Assembly: GCA_000697335.1 (NCBI GenBank)
Contig: JNEM01014402.1
Coordinates: 1-15,550 of the forward strand
From: Conidiobolus incongruus B7586
Lineage: Eukaryota; Entomophthoromycota; Entomophthoromycetes; Entomophthorales; Conidiobolaceae
Reading direction: 5' to 3'
Length of the DNA stretch: 15,550 nucleotides
In this document: in pieces, positions 1 through 11,600 of the stretch
Layout of the letters: the number at the start of each line of letters is the position of its first letter
How positions within the stretch are numbered: position 1 is the first letter of the stretch
Translations under genes and position numbers: made by a program
The notes under the pieces: generated by a model
Seen by the model: only the letters and a program-made list of their open reading frames with translations
The model's database searches: none
Told to the model about the DNA's origin: nothing

Positions 1-566
1 CAGTCTCAGTATTTATATTGAATATTGGCAAAAATCATTGGTAATCTATACAAGTAATGAATGTGTTCCAAATTTCTAGAAAATTCTCAAATTGAATGTA
101 TTACCAATCTCTTTTCACAGCCATATCTCATCATTAAAAATGCCTGTGAATTGCAGATTGTAAATATGTGCAAAATGTTAGGATTAATAATATGCTTTTA
201 AGCATCACTTTGATCCATGTATTAAATCAATGCTTATTCCCAATATATAAATTATGAACATTTGAAACCTGGATGTAAATTGAAATTCAATTGGCAAATA
301 AATATTGAAACAATATGAGTATCATTTTGAAAATATCAGCATTGAATGATTCCAAAAGAATATATGTGATATTAATGGATATAATCAAAAAGAATGGTAT
401 TGATATCAAATTAAATATTTAGAGGAATAAAAAAAGAGTGAAAAAATACTAAAAAGATAGGGATTAAAGGGAAATGAAAAGATATAATGATGAAATGGAC
501 AAATAAATGAAAAAGATTAATTTTTTTTCAAAAGTGTTTTGGTATGATAAATGGAACATTTTATAA
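1..566. other. AT-rich spacer, no gene seen
   Basis: No open frame of gene length, RNA fold or repeat family was recognised here. The stretch at about 421-520 is strongly purine-rich on the plus strand (runs of A with scattered G), followed by a short T run near 522-530 and a TATA-like AT stretch just before the tRNA gene. This may be upstream spacer of the tRNA gene or the far flank of a gene outside the window. Confidence 0.6.
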
Positions 567-640
567 GCTCCCATAGCTCAGTTGGTTAGAGCGTGGTGCT
601 AATAACGCCAAGGTCACAGGTTCGATCCCTGTTGGGAGCA
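567..640 (+). tRNA. tRNA-Ile (anticodon AAU)
   Basis: This is a complete 74-nt intronless tRNA gene that folds into a full cloverleaf. The acceptor stem 567-573 pairs with 633-639, with discriminator A640. The D stem is 576-579 with 589-592, the anticodon stem is 594-598 with 606-610, and the T stem is 616-620 with 628-632. The anticodon loop 599-605 reads CTAATAA, placing AAT at 601-603. That decodes isoleucine; A34 is normally deaminated to inosine in eukaryotes. The A box (about 574-585) and B box (619-629, GGTTCGATCCC) are canonical internal RNA polymerase III promoter elements. No CCA is encoded after A640, which fits a eukaryotic nuclear gene. It stands alone, next to a very AT-rich tract. 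Confidence 0.97.
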
Positions 641-1844
641 TAACTTAAAAAACCTTTTATTTTTTATTTCAAATATTTTGTATTTGATTTTTTTTTAACT
701 TTTCATTCTTTAATTTAAATAATTGTATTTTTTTTGAAACTGAAAATATATATTATATTATTAAATGAATATTTTTTGATTAATAATTTTTTCTTATATT
801 TTTTGAATATTTTTATCAATTACAATATAAATTTTTTATTAATGATTAAAATTTAATGTTTCATAAATCAATTAAATTTTTTATATAAATATTTTATTTG
901 TAAATAAAATTTTTAACTACTTAAAGCAATTATAATTACATAGATTATAATTTAATAAATATATTAAATATAATATTTTTTTTTCTAATTAAAAATAATT
1001 TGAAAATATTTTATAATTTTATATATTTTATAATTATTATGTAAATAATAGATATCCTTATATTATATTAAAAATACCAATTAAAAATAGTTTTATTTAA
1101 AAAAATAATATAAAAGTTATTTATTAAAATTAATAAAAGTTATTATATCAACTTAACTTAATATTTTAATTTATTTTTTAAAAAAGAGTTATATAAAAGG
1201 ATTTATAATTTATTATAAAAACTTTGATTTTTAATTATAGCTATTTTAATTTTTTTTAAGTTTTTATTAAATTATAAGATATTTATATAATATTATTATT
1301 AACTAATTTAAGTTTGAGTTTTAATATATATATAATATAATTATAAAATCAATATTTATATTAAAATACCTTGATAATTTCTTAAATAAAATAAAAAGGT
1401 ATATATTAATATATTTTTATTTTATTAATATTTAAGGGAATAATAGTTAAAAATAGTTTATTAAATTTTAAAAAGTTTGGAGTAATTTTTTTAACTTTAA
1501 AGTAATTTATTTTAATAATAAATAGTTAATTTATATAAAATATCATCTTTAAATGCTATTTGTAAATTTTAAATAATTTTAAAAAGCTTATGGTTAAGCT
1601 TTATTAATACTAAAATAAAGCACTTATGGTAATTATTATTTAATTTAAGCATTATTAAATTAAACAATAAATTTTTATAAATTAATTTTTTAATGAAAAA
1701 AACATTATAAATAATTTAAAAATATTTATTAATTTATTTATTATATATATATTGTTTCTAAATTAATATATATATATAAGTTCAGAAATTAAAAATTTCC
1801 CATTTCCTTAATTCTGAGATAATAAATAAGTAAGAGTGATCAGA
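641..1844. other. Extreme AT tract, no gene seen
   Basis: From just after the tRNA gene to about 1795 the DNA is almost pure A and T. I count 2 G/C in 961-1020, 3 in 1081-1140 and 9 in 1561-1620, against 12 in a spacer line at 4561-4620. It consists of mixed A and T runs and short TA runs (for example around 1740-1780). No coding frame, RNA fold or long repeat was seen. It ends where similarity to the NRPS relic begins, about 1845. It may be unconstrained spacer, decayed repeat DNA or an organellar insertion; nothing here decides between them. Confidence 0.6.
655..665 (+). terminator. RNA polymerase III T-run terminator
   Basis: A run of four T at 655-658, then six T at 660-665, lies 14 nt past the mature tRNA 3' end. 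T4 or longer on the coding strand is the normal RNA polymerase III stop signal, and the second run can act as backup. T runs are common in the DNA that follows, so the position rather than the sequence carries the weight. Confidence 0.8.
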
Positions 1845-4500
1845 ATCACCTTTTTGATATTGGATCTTGATTAAATAAATCAGGAATTTTTTGTTTTACA
1901 AACTCTTCTCCTAAAACATTTAATACCAAATTTTTTGTATTAATTAATTTGACTTCATCTTCAGCTACTCAATTAGAGAATAGGTTGACATTTTTATCTC
2001 TAGAACCTTGTTCTAAAATTTCACCAACTGAAATAGGATATCTCAAGCACTTTAAATTGTATACAATTTGGATAGATGAAATTGAGTCTACTCCCAATCT
2101 GAAGAGTGTGCAGTTGGACCGTATGGTATTCAAAATAGTTTTAGTAAATTGAGCGAAACTTGGCAAATGAGTTCTTATAATTTTGTCTAAACGACATCAG
2201 TATTATCTCGAAGCTGGAAATTGCATTAAATCAATAATGCTTGTTATAGAGTATTATTATAAAGATTGGTTAAGAATATGAAATCAATCTTGTGATGAAA
2301 TATAGTCGGTGCACTGGTCATTAAAGGCGTTAAGTAAGGATCGTATAAACTAGGAGATTCTTCTGTTCCTTGGCGAGCATACCTTGAAGTGAATCTTTAA
2401 TTTCGCCTTTAGATTGAATAAAGTTATATCTAAGTTTGATCCATTCTTCTGAAGGTTAACAAAAGAAGACAGATGAAACAAACTGTTGCTTAAGAGATTC
2501 CTTGTGATCAAGCAAAAGAGTGTGAGGATGGATGGAATAGATTTCTCTAAATAATGCTTCGTTAATTTCTTTAAGTTCAATACAAATACCGTTAACTTTC
2601 ACTTGACCATCATAGCGACCTAAGTATTCAACAGTACCATCGACTAGAACACGTCCAAGATCACCAGTGCGGTACAATCTTTGCTTATTTCCATTAAAAT
2701 CTACAAATTCAACGAATTTTTCAGCAGTAAGTTCAGGTTTGTTTAAGTAGCCTCGACCCACTAGTGGTCCTGAAATAGCGATTTCACCAACGCATCCCTT
2801 TGGAACAAGTCTCAATTCCTTATGCTCGGAATCAATGATATAAGCAGTACAATCTAAAGAAGCTTGTCCAATGTTGCTTGGTTTGGCCAAGGGTCCATTA
2901 TCATTGTTGTTAATACAAGCAAGAGTACATTCTGCAGGACCGTAAGCATTAAACAATTTTCTGTGCTTACCCCAGGTTTTTGTCAAAATCTTGTTACATG
3001 GTTCTCCACTAACTAACAACTTCTTTACATTGGGTAGACTATCCATGTTGACAATTGATGAAAACGTAGGAGTTAAATTGAGGTAGTCAACATCAAGGAA
3101 CTTGGCAATAGTTTCCAGATTAGCATAGAGAGTAGAGTGCTCAGCAGTACCGATAGTTCCTCCAAGGTGAGTAGTAGTAAGCAAGTCGAGGATGTGGAGA
3201 CCAAAAGTACAGTTGTAGAAGCATAATTGCTTGTGACCAACTGGTTTAAACATGTATTCTTTGAAATTTTGCATAAATGATTTTAGATTAGAGTGCTGCA
3301 ACAATACACCTTTGGGAGCTCCTGTGGTACCAGAGGTAAAAATGGTATAAGCTAAATTTTCCATGGTCAATGTTGATACTGAAGGATTCTCAGTTGATTG
3401 AACATTGATAATATCAGTATAAAAATCAGAATCCAAAGTAATCAAATGAACACTATCCTTATCAGGAATATCTAGAGCGATGGATTTCAAAGTCAAGATA
3501 AATTTCGCTTCAGATTCCTTAATTAACTCTCCTATACGATTAGTAAGGTATACATGATCTGAGCCATAGTAACAGCATCTAGCCTTAGAAATAGCGAAGA
3601 ATGTGATATAAAATAAAGATGAGCGAGAAATACAAAGGGCAACCCTTTTTTCTAATTGCAATTAATTCCAATTGAATAGTGTGCAAATAGATTGGACAAG
3701 TTGCTCGATTGACTGTGAGTTCGATCATTAAAGCTCACCACTCAATTTCTGTAAAAAACTCAAACGTTTGAATTCAGGGTGGGAATTGGAATGTTTTTCT
3801 AATCCAAAGTATAGATAAAACAACTCATCATCATAGCCGAGAGTTTTGAGATCTTGTAAAGTGATAATCAAGTATAATTTATATTGACATCGTTTTTTGG
3901 AAGATTGAATGAGGTTAAGATTTATAAAGGTGTTCAAGTTATCGATAAATAATTGTTAATTAATTGTTTAGCAATTAATGACAAATGAGATTCAGTTAAT
4001 AAATCAGTATTAGGATGCGAATCCAATATGGATCTACCTCCCTCATAATCAATAAGAACTGCTGAAGAATATTTGGAGTAATCGATTTCGGTCTTTTCTT
4101 GGAAAAACGAGATGGGTGGTAATTCTTAGTTTTTCTTTGGTGTGAATTTCGAAAATGGTTTCCTAATGGTTGCCTTGCTCATTATTTGTTAGCTCCAAAC
4201 GTTGAATCAGTTTCTTAAGAGTTGGAAACTGATTTAATTGAATGCCATAAAGCAAAATGATATCACTTTTTATTTGGGCGATCACATCAGATTGTCCCAT
4301 ATACCCAGTGAGTAAATGAGCCAAAGCAGATAGAAAGAAAAGAATTTGACTGCCATTCAAACAATCAGTCTGATTATAAATTTTTCATAGTTCCGTTTTA
4401 GCTTAGCTGAATATAAAATTGGATTGAATATATTTTTATCACTTGATCCATATCCTAAGAACGATGGAAAATTTGAAGGAATATTATCAGTAATAATACA
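1845..4500 (-). pseudogene. Decayed NRPS module relic (C end-A-T-linker)
   Basis: Read on the minus strand, this is a broken relative of the intact NRPS at 8627-15550. About 4500-4035 holds a condensation-domain remnant: a stretch like the C-domain helix with ALAHLLTGYMGQSDVI near 4300, and the domain end with NTDLLTESHLSLIA near 4000. About 4030-3580 resembles the start of A1 in the intact gene. From 3580 to about 2460 is an adenylation core with TSGTTGAPKGV, NAYGPAE, GRGYLNKPELT and YRTGDLGR, matching A2. About 2460-1850 matches the A2 tail, T2 (LGVDSISSIQ) and the linker to the last C domain. The longest open stretch is 2456-3661 (401 codons); the rest is in several frames with many interruptions, and there is no ATG start. 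The outer parts are about 30% diverged and biased to A/T, so this is an old relic. Introns cannot explain the missing domains. It is probably not expressed as an enzyme. Confidence 0.85.
2633..3538 (-). repeat. 906-bp near-identical repeat, copy in the relic
   Basis: This stretch aligns without gaps to 10775-11680 (constant offset 8142) in the same orientation, with three differences: 2744, 2877 and 3151. One is silent; the other two give Ser for Asn1505 and Gly for Cys1414 of the intact protein numbering. It covers most of the A2 adenylation core. On both sides the identity collapses at once: eight mismatches in 2581-2632 and eight in 20 bases just past 3539. Such sharp edges point to gene conversion rather than a uniform recent duplication. 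Confidence 0.93.
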
Positions 4501-7500
4501 GTCTCAGTAATATTGAGACGGCATAAGTTATAACTTGGAGCGAAACCATAATTGTTTTTTTATATACTCTAATTGATTTCTAAATTCGTAAATTATTAGC
4601 AGTAAAGTATATATTCAGTTCCACCTAAATCTTGTTAATAATCGAAATTTTGCCAACTTTACAATAATTCATAATAATATAAAAGACCAATTGATTCTGA
4701 ATTAATAGAAATAAATTGAAATGATATAGTTTTGACAGTGCCATGAGTCTCCTTAGTCAATGGCATTCGATTTCTCATTACTATCTCTTTAACGATCATT
4801 TTTAACCTGATATTGTTTGACCAATAATATAATTACTCTGTTATCGATATAGAATTATGATCCTTTTATAAAATCGGATATATAAATCTATTTATTATCA
4901 CACGTTTGCGTCATGTGCTGGACACTTATCAACCAATCGTTGCTAATTGATTACAATTTTTTATCTTTTCAAAATCCATTATTCAGGTTATAGATTAATT
5001 AATTTGTTAAATCACGCACATTTTTATTGATAAATTTTTATTTGTTTATATTGAAGTATACATTAAACTAAATATATATTAGGATATATTAATATAAAAT
5101 AATTGAAAACTATGAAATATAGTTAAATTTTTTTAAAATGTATGTTTGGTTATAGGCAATCTAAATACAATATACTCATTTTACTCTTTATCAATTATTT
5201 GAATGTGTTGTTCATTCAATTTTAATGAACCAACATGTTAATTTATATTATTATCATTTTATGGTTTTAAATATATAATTTATGGAATTTTTCAATGAGA
5301 TTAAAAGTGTAAATCTTAATTAATTTGATTAATGACAAAGATCATTCTTAAATAACAATCCTTTTTGTTTGAATTATATCAATTATATAAAGATTGTAGT
5401 TTAAAATTTTATCAATAATGTATATTTGGTTTGTATTAATCAAATGCATTTTGGAAAGCATAAATCCTAGCTTATCATTTAAATCTTGACAAGATATTAT
5501 TGCAAAATTAATTTGAATTGATTAATTCTATTTTGATATATTTCAATCGGAAGTAGTTTAATCTAAATGATAACAAGGCTTTTCATTCTAAGATTTTGTA
5601 ATATAAATAATATCTTTAAAATATTTACAGGCATTACTATATAAAATACGGAACTCTATTTTTTTTGTAGTAATAAATTTGAAATTTATATTCTTCAATT
5701 GTAACCAAGGATTTAAATCTGCCAAGCTCTGAATAATTCATCCATTGAGTAATCAAGATTCTCATCAAGTATATAAGGAATCAAATATATGTAACTCTAA
5801 AATATATTCTTTAAGAGAAATTAATAACCTTTGATAAATTATATTTAAATATAACACAAATAGGATTATATTGAGAAATAAAAGGGTCAATTATTTGAAT
5901 AACAAAACCAAGGATAATATTCGAATATACTAATAATAGCGTATACATTCGAATCGTGGTTCTAGCTCATGTAAAAATATAATTATATATTGGCATGGTT
6001 TGGGAGTGTACTAATAATTTTGTTTTATGTTCAAAACGCTCAAAATAATTTAATGGTTTTTCGAGATAATAATGTTTATATAAAATCATTTAACTATGAT
6101 ATATATCAATAAATGACCTAAAATTCAAGTATATTTCATTATCATATTTTTTATGGTTTCTAATTCTCTGAGATATCCTTGAATTTGCCCATTTTTTAGT
6201 GTATAAAACTAAGTTTTTACAAAGTATTTATTTCTATCTCTAAAATTATATTTGTTTTAAGAAATGGTAGAAGTTCAAAACTCAAGTAACATTTTGATGA
6301 GATTGGAGTGAATATTCTTTTTCCTAATTGGAAATATTTCATGAAAAATTGTTGTCTCATTTTAATTCAGATATATCGCGTGGGTGTTATTTCTGAGGAA
6401 AAATTTCAAAGTGATACAACCAGAGAATAAAGCTCTAATATATATATATTCACTTTAATAAACCAACCGGGGGCATATTTAAATCAATTTTTGTGCGCAA
6501 AAATAAGTTTATTATAAAGTTTAACAATAAATTAAGTATACATTAACATTATTTTCTTTCGTTTAGTTTAAATAAATATTTTGACTCTTGGACTTTTTGC
6601 TTAATACAATAATTTATTGTTTATATTTTTATGATAAATGTGATATAGATATTATCATGGTAATTGATTTAAGTAAATTCAATTGAATATTATTCAATAG
6701 CTAATTCTGCCATATATATTTCATTTGCTATTATATTTTAGTTTATTTAGTTTTTTTGTTCATTTTATTGTGATTGGTGATGATTATTTTCAATTTCCAA
6801 ATTTAAGCAAATCTGGCTTGAAATAAGAGATAAATGAGGTCGTCCTTCAACAACTAGAGATATTTTAAAAATCTGGCAAACTTCCTAATTTATCTATACA
6901 TACTTTATTATTCACTATTTTAGGATATTATATATCAAATATATTAAATTTTACATATTAATTTTATATAACATTTTTTCCATCAAATAAAATTTGATTA
7001 ATTTTAAATTAAAATTAAAATTCTAGAATAGTATTTGTATTTTGGTCTTGTATTTCATGATTCATTAATATAGGTATACTTACTCTTATTAATTACAGCA
7101 TTTTATTCAAATTGAATTATAAAAATTTTTATAACGAATTTTTCATTTATTAACAATATTTTTAGAAATTGATTACATATTTAGATAGATAATGGTAAAA
7201 AAATTAGAAAAAAGACATATTAAATGATTTGTGGTATATACTATCATATCATTCTGATTATTATCAAAGGTTCATTGTTTCAGGAATACAAAATTCTCAT
7301 GCGATATATATTAAATATGATAATATAAATAGTATAACAAAGTTATATTGAATAGAAATAATATTAGAAGTATATATGGATTAGATATTGTGTATTTTCT
7401 TAATATGAAAATAGTCATAATCATATTAATATAGCTGGTATTATTATTTTGTATTAAGTGCTACGAATTATAATGACTTAAAAGGGAATATACAATCAAA

Positions 7501-7633
7501 ATTCATGAAATCAATTGAATCAATGATAAACTTGAATATTTGTAATAATTATATTAAAAGTAATTTAACATTACTAATATTCCAATCAAATGATGTTAAA
7601 TACATAAAAAGCCGTTACTTTGGATTATTATAT

Positions 7634-7657
7634 ATTGATATCGATATCGATATCAAT
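7634..7657. repeat. 24-bp perfect palindrome of GATATC units
   Basis: The sequence is a perfect inverted repeat about the point between 7645 and 7646, with three tandem GATATC units in its middle. It is probably a short microsatellite (itself self-complementary) rather than a protein-binding site, but it could extrude as a hairpin. Confidence 0.8.
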
Positions 7658-8529
7658 TTTCATATCTTTTTAATAATATATTGTTTCAAAATTGAAATTA
7701 TTAAACTTCAGATGTGAGTATTTTTAAAATTAGATTTAGCAAGATGCTATAGAAAGAGTGTCCATATCAAAGCCTAAATCATATATAACTATATTCAAAT
7801 ATACAATAATTTGAGTCTACATATAATTATTATATCAATGTTGTAATTAAATTTTGATTGAATGTACAATAAATCTGTTATCACAATATCTTTTGACCTA
7901 ACAAGAGATAAAAGAGTTTACAGAAAATATTAGGAGCATGTATGAAACAATTCAAAAACCCATAGAATATCATGTGATTTTTTTCTAACACAAATTGTAT
8001 ATTGATAATGTGATAATAATGGCAAATTATGTTTTATTTCTACAAATTGAACATTTAAATGTAATCAGTATATATTTATTATAAATAATATTAATATAAA
8101 AATATAATTGTGTATAGTTACTTGTTTGTATATACTAATTACAGTATTATATTAATAAAGAATTTCAATACATGTATAAATATGTTTTTAGCTGATATCA
8201 TATTATTGTTTCTGCCAATAAAACATATTTCAAACAACTTGTGTGATTGTATTCAATTAATTTTTGCATTAGTTATTTTCAAATATATTTTGCCTAATAA
8301 ATAAATTCTGAATTTAACTTTTCTTACATACTTCTAATATCATCTCAGGTATAGTATATATTTTATAAAATATATTTTGTGAGTCAAGTAAGTTTACAAG
8401 TTAATTTCATTATTTATCATTTAATAGTATTCAATATTTAAACATTCAATTAAAGTTGACAATTGTGTATACGGTAACAAAGAATAAATATTAAATATAT
8501 AAAGGGTGTTTTAAATTAATAATCTCAAT

Positions 8530-8535
8530 TTTATT
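8530..8535 (-). promoter_or_regulatory. Possible poly(A) signal of the NRPS gene
   Basis: TTTATT on the plus strand gives AATAAA on the minus strand, about 92 nt past the NRPS stop codon (8627-8629). The spacing suits a eukaryotic polyadenylation signal. In DNA this AT-rich the hexamer is frequent, so support is weak. Confidence 0.3.
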
Positions 8536-8626
8536 AAATTTTAAATTAGTGTCGATATAGTATTGTCCAACCAAAAAGACTGTTATAGATTGATGAGGAT
8601 CATTATATAAAGAAATGGTGATAGGC

Positions 8627-11600
8627 TTAAAGCTCCTGTTGACCTAGTTGAACCAAATCATTAATCCAGTTATTTACCATTTTCTCTACTCTCTCCACTG
8701 CAATGACATTTTGATTGTATCTAACCTCAAGAAACACACCATCTCCGTAGACTGAAACATTCCAGAACATATTCATAAGCTGAGGGAAAATGCATTCGAT
8801 GCCATCAAAGAGTGTAGGCACTTGTTCGAAAGCGAAGCGCTGTTCGAGAGTGTAATCCATGGACTTCATTTCATAATGGCGGAAGCGTGACCATGCTCTA
8901 CCTTCGGGTACAGGATCAAATGGATCAACGTAATTGCTATCTAATTCATTCAAGCGATACTTAACAGAGCCGCTTAGGTCACGTACAACATTGATGACAG
9001 TATCCGCGATCTGTTTGTAGGGTGAGTCGATCCATTGATGAATAGATTCAAGGGTTGCACTTTCATACTTCGTTTGCTCATAAAGAACAGACTGTAATTT
9101 TTGGGATACTTCCAAAAGTGGCTTATCTCCAATTTTTGGTAAGTAGATTGGAAGAGCGTTAAGACATGCACCGACCATTTTATCTACATTCTCAATTGGT
9201 GCATTGCGCCCGTTTCTGAGCAAACCAACTACTGCGTCACCATTACCGATCTCGTTAGCTTGAATCTTCATAATTCCACCAATTATAATTGAGGTAGGGG
9301 CTGCTCCAATGGAAGCGAAATGATCCAAGTTGGGCATTGGGATAATCTTGTGATAACTACAGATAATAGGGATATCTTCAGGATCGATAGGCTCTTCGTT
9401 GAATTCAGTAACTTGAGCACCCTTCAAATGATTTCTCCAGTACTCAGCAAGCTTATTCTGGTCCACTGACCTTTCATATTGAACCAACTTTTCTAAATTG
9501 GCGGCTCGAGGAACGTCATCGCTATCAGTTAAGTACAGTTGCTCAAGCTCTTCTACAATTAAATCCATACCAACAGCATCGTAGAACAAATGATGAATTG
9601 AAATGAAGAAAACTGAACGATCCTGGTAATTCTTAATATGAAGCCTCAAAGTAGGTGTCTTGAAATCAAACATACGGTGATCAATTCTGTTCATGTATTC
9701 AATACCATCTTCAGGTGTAGCCACTTGGTCAACTTTCTCAGAAGTGAAATTTTGTTCTGGCTTTTTGAATACTACTTGGACAAACTTCATTTTGTCATTT
9801 CTGGTAGGAACAAAAACAGTTCTCAACATGCTATTACGCTGTTGAAGACGATACCAAGCTCTTTCAAGACGATCTTGATCCAAAATAGTGTCAGCAGAGA
9901 ATCCAAAAACAAAACTGTACTCAGCCTTTCCATAATTAATAGTGTTTTGGATAAAAGATTCTTGAGCAATCGAAGTTGGGATAACCTTTTCAATATTGGA
10001 TGGATCTTGGTTAAGTAAACGAGGAATTGTTTGTTTTACAAATTCTTCTCCCAAAGTTTCTAACGCCAACTTTTCTATATCAACTAATTCGACTTCATCC
10101 TCAACTACTCGATTGGAGAATAGGTTGGCAATTTTTTCGATAGATCCCTGTTGCAAAATTTCACCAACAGAAATGGGGTAACCTAAGCGCTTTAATTTGT
10201 AGGCGATTTGGATAGAATTAATTGAATCTACACCCAAGTTGAAGAGTGTGGAGTCGGGGCGGATAGAATCCGGGTTGATCTTTGTGACTTGGGCGATAAT
10301 GTCGCGAATGGTAAGTTGCAATTCTGTCCATACTATTTCAACTTCGATTTGGGGTTGGAAGTTGGATAACTTGACTAATTCTTCATATGGAGTATTATTA
10401 TAAAGATTGGACAAGAACCTGGAATCAATCTTATGATTGGAGGTAGTTGGTGCACTGGTCATCAATAACGTCAAGTGTGGAACCATATATCCAGGTAATT
10501 TTTTATATTCCTTGGCGATCATATCTTCAAGTAATTTTCTAAATTCACCTTCTGGCTGGATGAATTTATGACCTCTATTGATGTATTCTTCAGAAGATTG
10601 ACGAGGGAAGACGAATGAAACTAATTGCTTTTTAGAGGCTTCCTTGTGGCCGAGCAAAAGAGTGTGAAGACGGATGTTATCGAATCCTTTAGCTAATGCT
10701 TCGTTAATTTCTTTAAGTTCAATACGAATACCGTTGACTTTCACTTGACTATCGGAACGTCCTAAGTATTCAATAGTACCATCGACTAGAACACGTCCAA
10801 GATCACCAGTGCGGTACAATCTTTGCTTATTTCCATTAAAATCTACAAATTCAACGAATTTTTCAGCAGTAAGTTCAGGTTTGTTCAAGTAGCCTCGACC
10901 CACTAGTGGTCCTGAAATAGCGATTTCACCAACGCATCCCTTTGGAACAAGTCTCAATTCCTTATGCTCGGAATCAATGATATAAGCAGTACAATCTAAA
11001 GAAGCTTGTCCAATGTTGTTTGGTTTGGCCAAGGGTCCATTATCATTGTTGTTAATACAAGCAAGAGTACATTCTGCAGGACCGTAAGCATTAAACAATT
11101 TTCTGTGCTTACCCCAGGTTTTTGTCAAAATCTTGTTACATGGTTCTCCACTAACTAACAACTTCTTTACATTGGGTAGACTATCCATGTTGACAATTGA
11201 TGAAAACGTAGGAGTTAAATTGAGGTAGTCAACATCAAGGAACTTGGCAATAGTTTCCAGATTAGCATAGAGAGTAGAGTGCTCAGCAGTACAGATAGTT
11301 CCTCCAAGGTGAGTAGTAGTAAGCAAGTCGAGGATGTGGAGACCAAAAGTACAGTTGTAGAAGCATAATTGCTTGTGACCAACTGGTTTAAACATGTATT
11401 CTTTGAAATTTTGCATAAATGATTTTAGATTAGAGTGCTGCAACAATACACCTTTGGGAGCTCCTGTGGTACCAGAGGTAAAAATGGTATAAGCTAAATT
11501 TTCCATGGTCAATGTTGATACTGAAGGATTCTCAGTTGATTGAACATTGATAATATCAGTATAAAAATCAGAATCCAAAGTAATCAAATGAACACTATCC

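Larger units (their letters stand above)
4501..8626. other. Gene-free AT-rich spacer
   Basis: About 4.1 kb between the NRPS relic and the 3' end of the intact NRPS. GC is low (12 G/C in the 60 bases 4561-4620) but clearly above the 641-1795 tract. All open frames are short, low-complexity and rich in Ile, Asn, Tyr and Lys, as expected by chance in such DNA. No tRNA, NRPS remnant or transposase could be recognised. A 24-bp palindrome lies at 7634-7657. The right end should hold the NRPS 3' untranslated region. Confidence 0.65.

Noticed and set aside
2456-3661. Could the 401-codon open stretch be a working stand-alone adenylation enzyme?
   Set aside because: It has no ATG start (it would begin at TTG after an in-frame stop), lacks the end of the adenylation domain with the catalytic Lys, and its openness is explained by the recent 906-bp exchange with the intact gene.
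4501-4519. Short hairpin (6-bp stem GTCTCA/TGAGAC), with a similar 11-base string at the window start
   Set aside because: A 6-bp stem and an 11-12 base match are expected by chance in 15 kb, and no longer repeat surrounds either site.
5463-5582. Imperfect inverted repeat of about 20 bases (5463-5485 with 5560-5582), possibly a small transposon
   Set aside because: The match is imperfect and consists of AT-rich words, with no target-site duplication or second copy seen.
5941-5970. TTCGAAT string that resembles a tRNA T loop
   Set aside because: The bases on either side do not form a T stem and no acceptor or anticodon arm fits.
6464-6505. G-rich spot followed by a TGTGCGCAAAA string, like the end of a Tc1/mariner-type DNA transposon
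   Set aside because: Only one end is seen. The best partner, near 5011-5035, shares only a few short words, and no transposase remnant could be read between or beside them.
7505-7717. 70-codon open frame with an ATG, plus strand
   Set aside because: The predicted product is low-complexity (Ile, Asn, Lys, Tyr), includes the translated GATATC repeat and has no recognisable domain. Such frames arise by chance in this AT-rich spacer.
8110-8304. 64-codon hydrophobic open frame, plus strand
   Set aside because: It starts at GTG, not ATG, and its hydrophobicity comes from T-rich codons (Ile, Phe, Leu). No family is recognised and no support from context exists.
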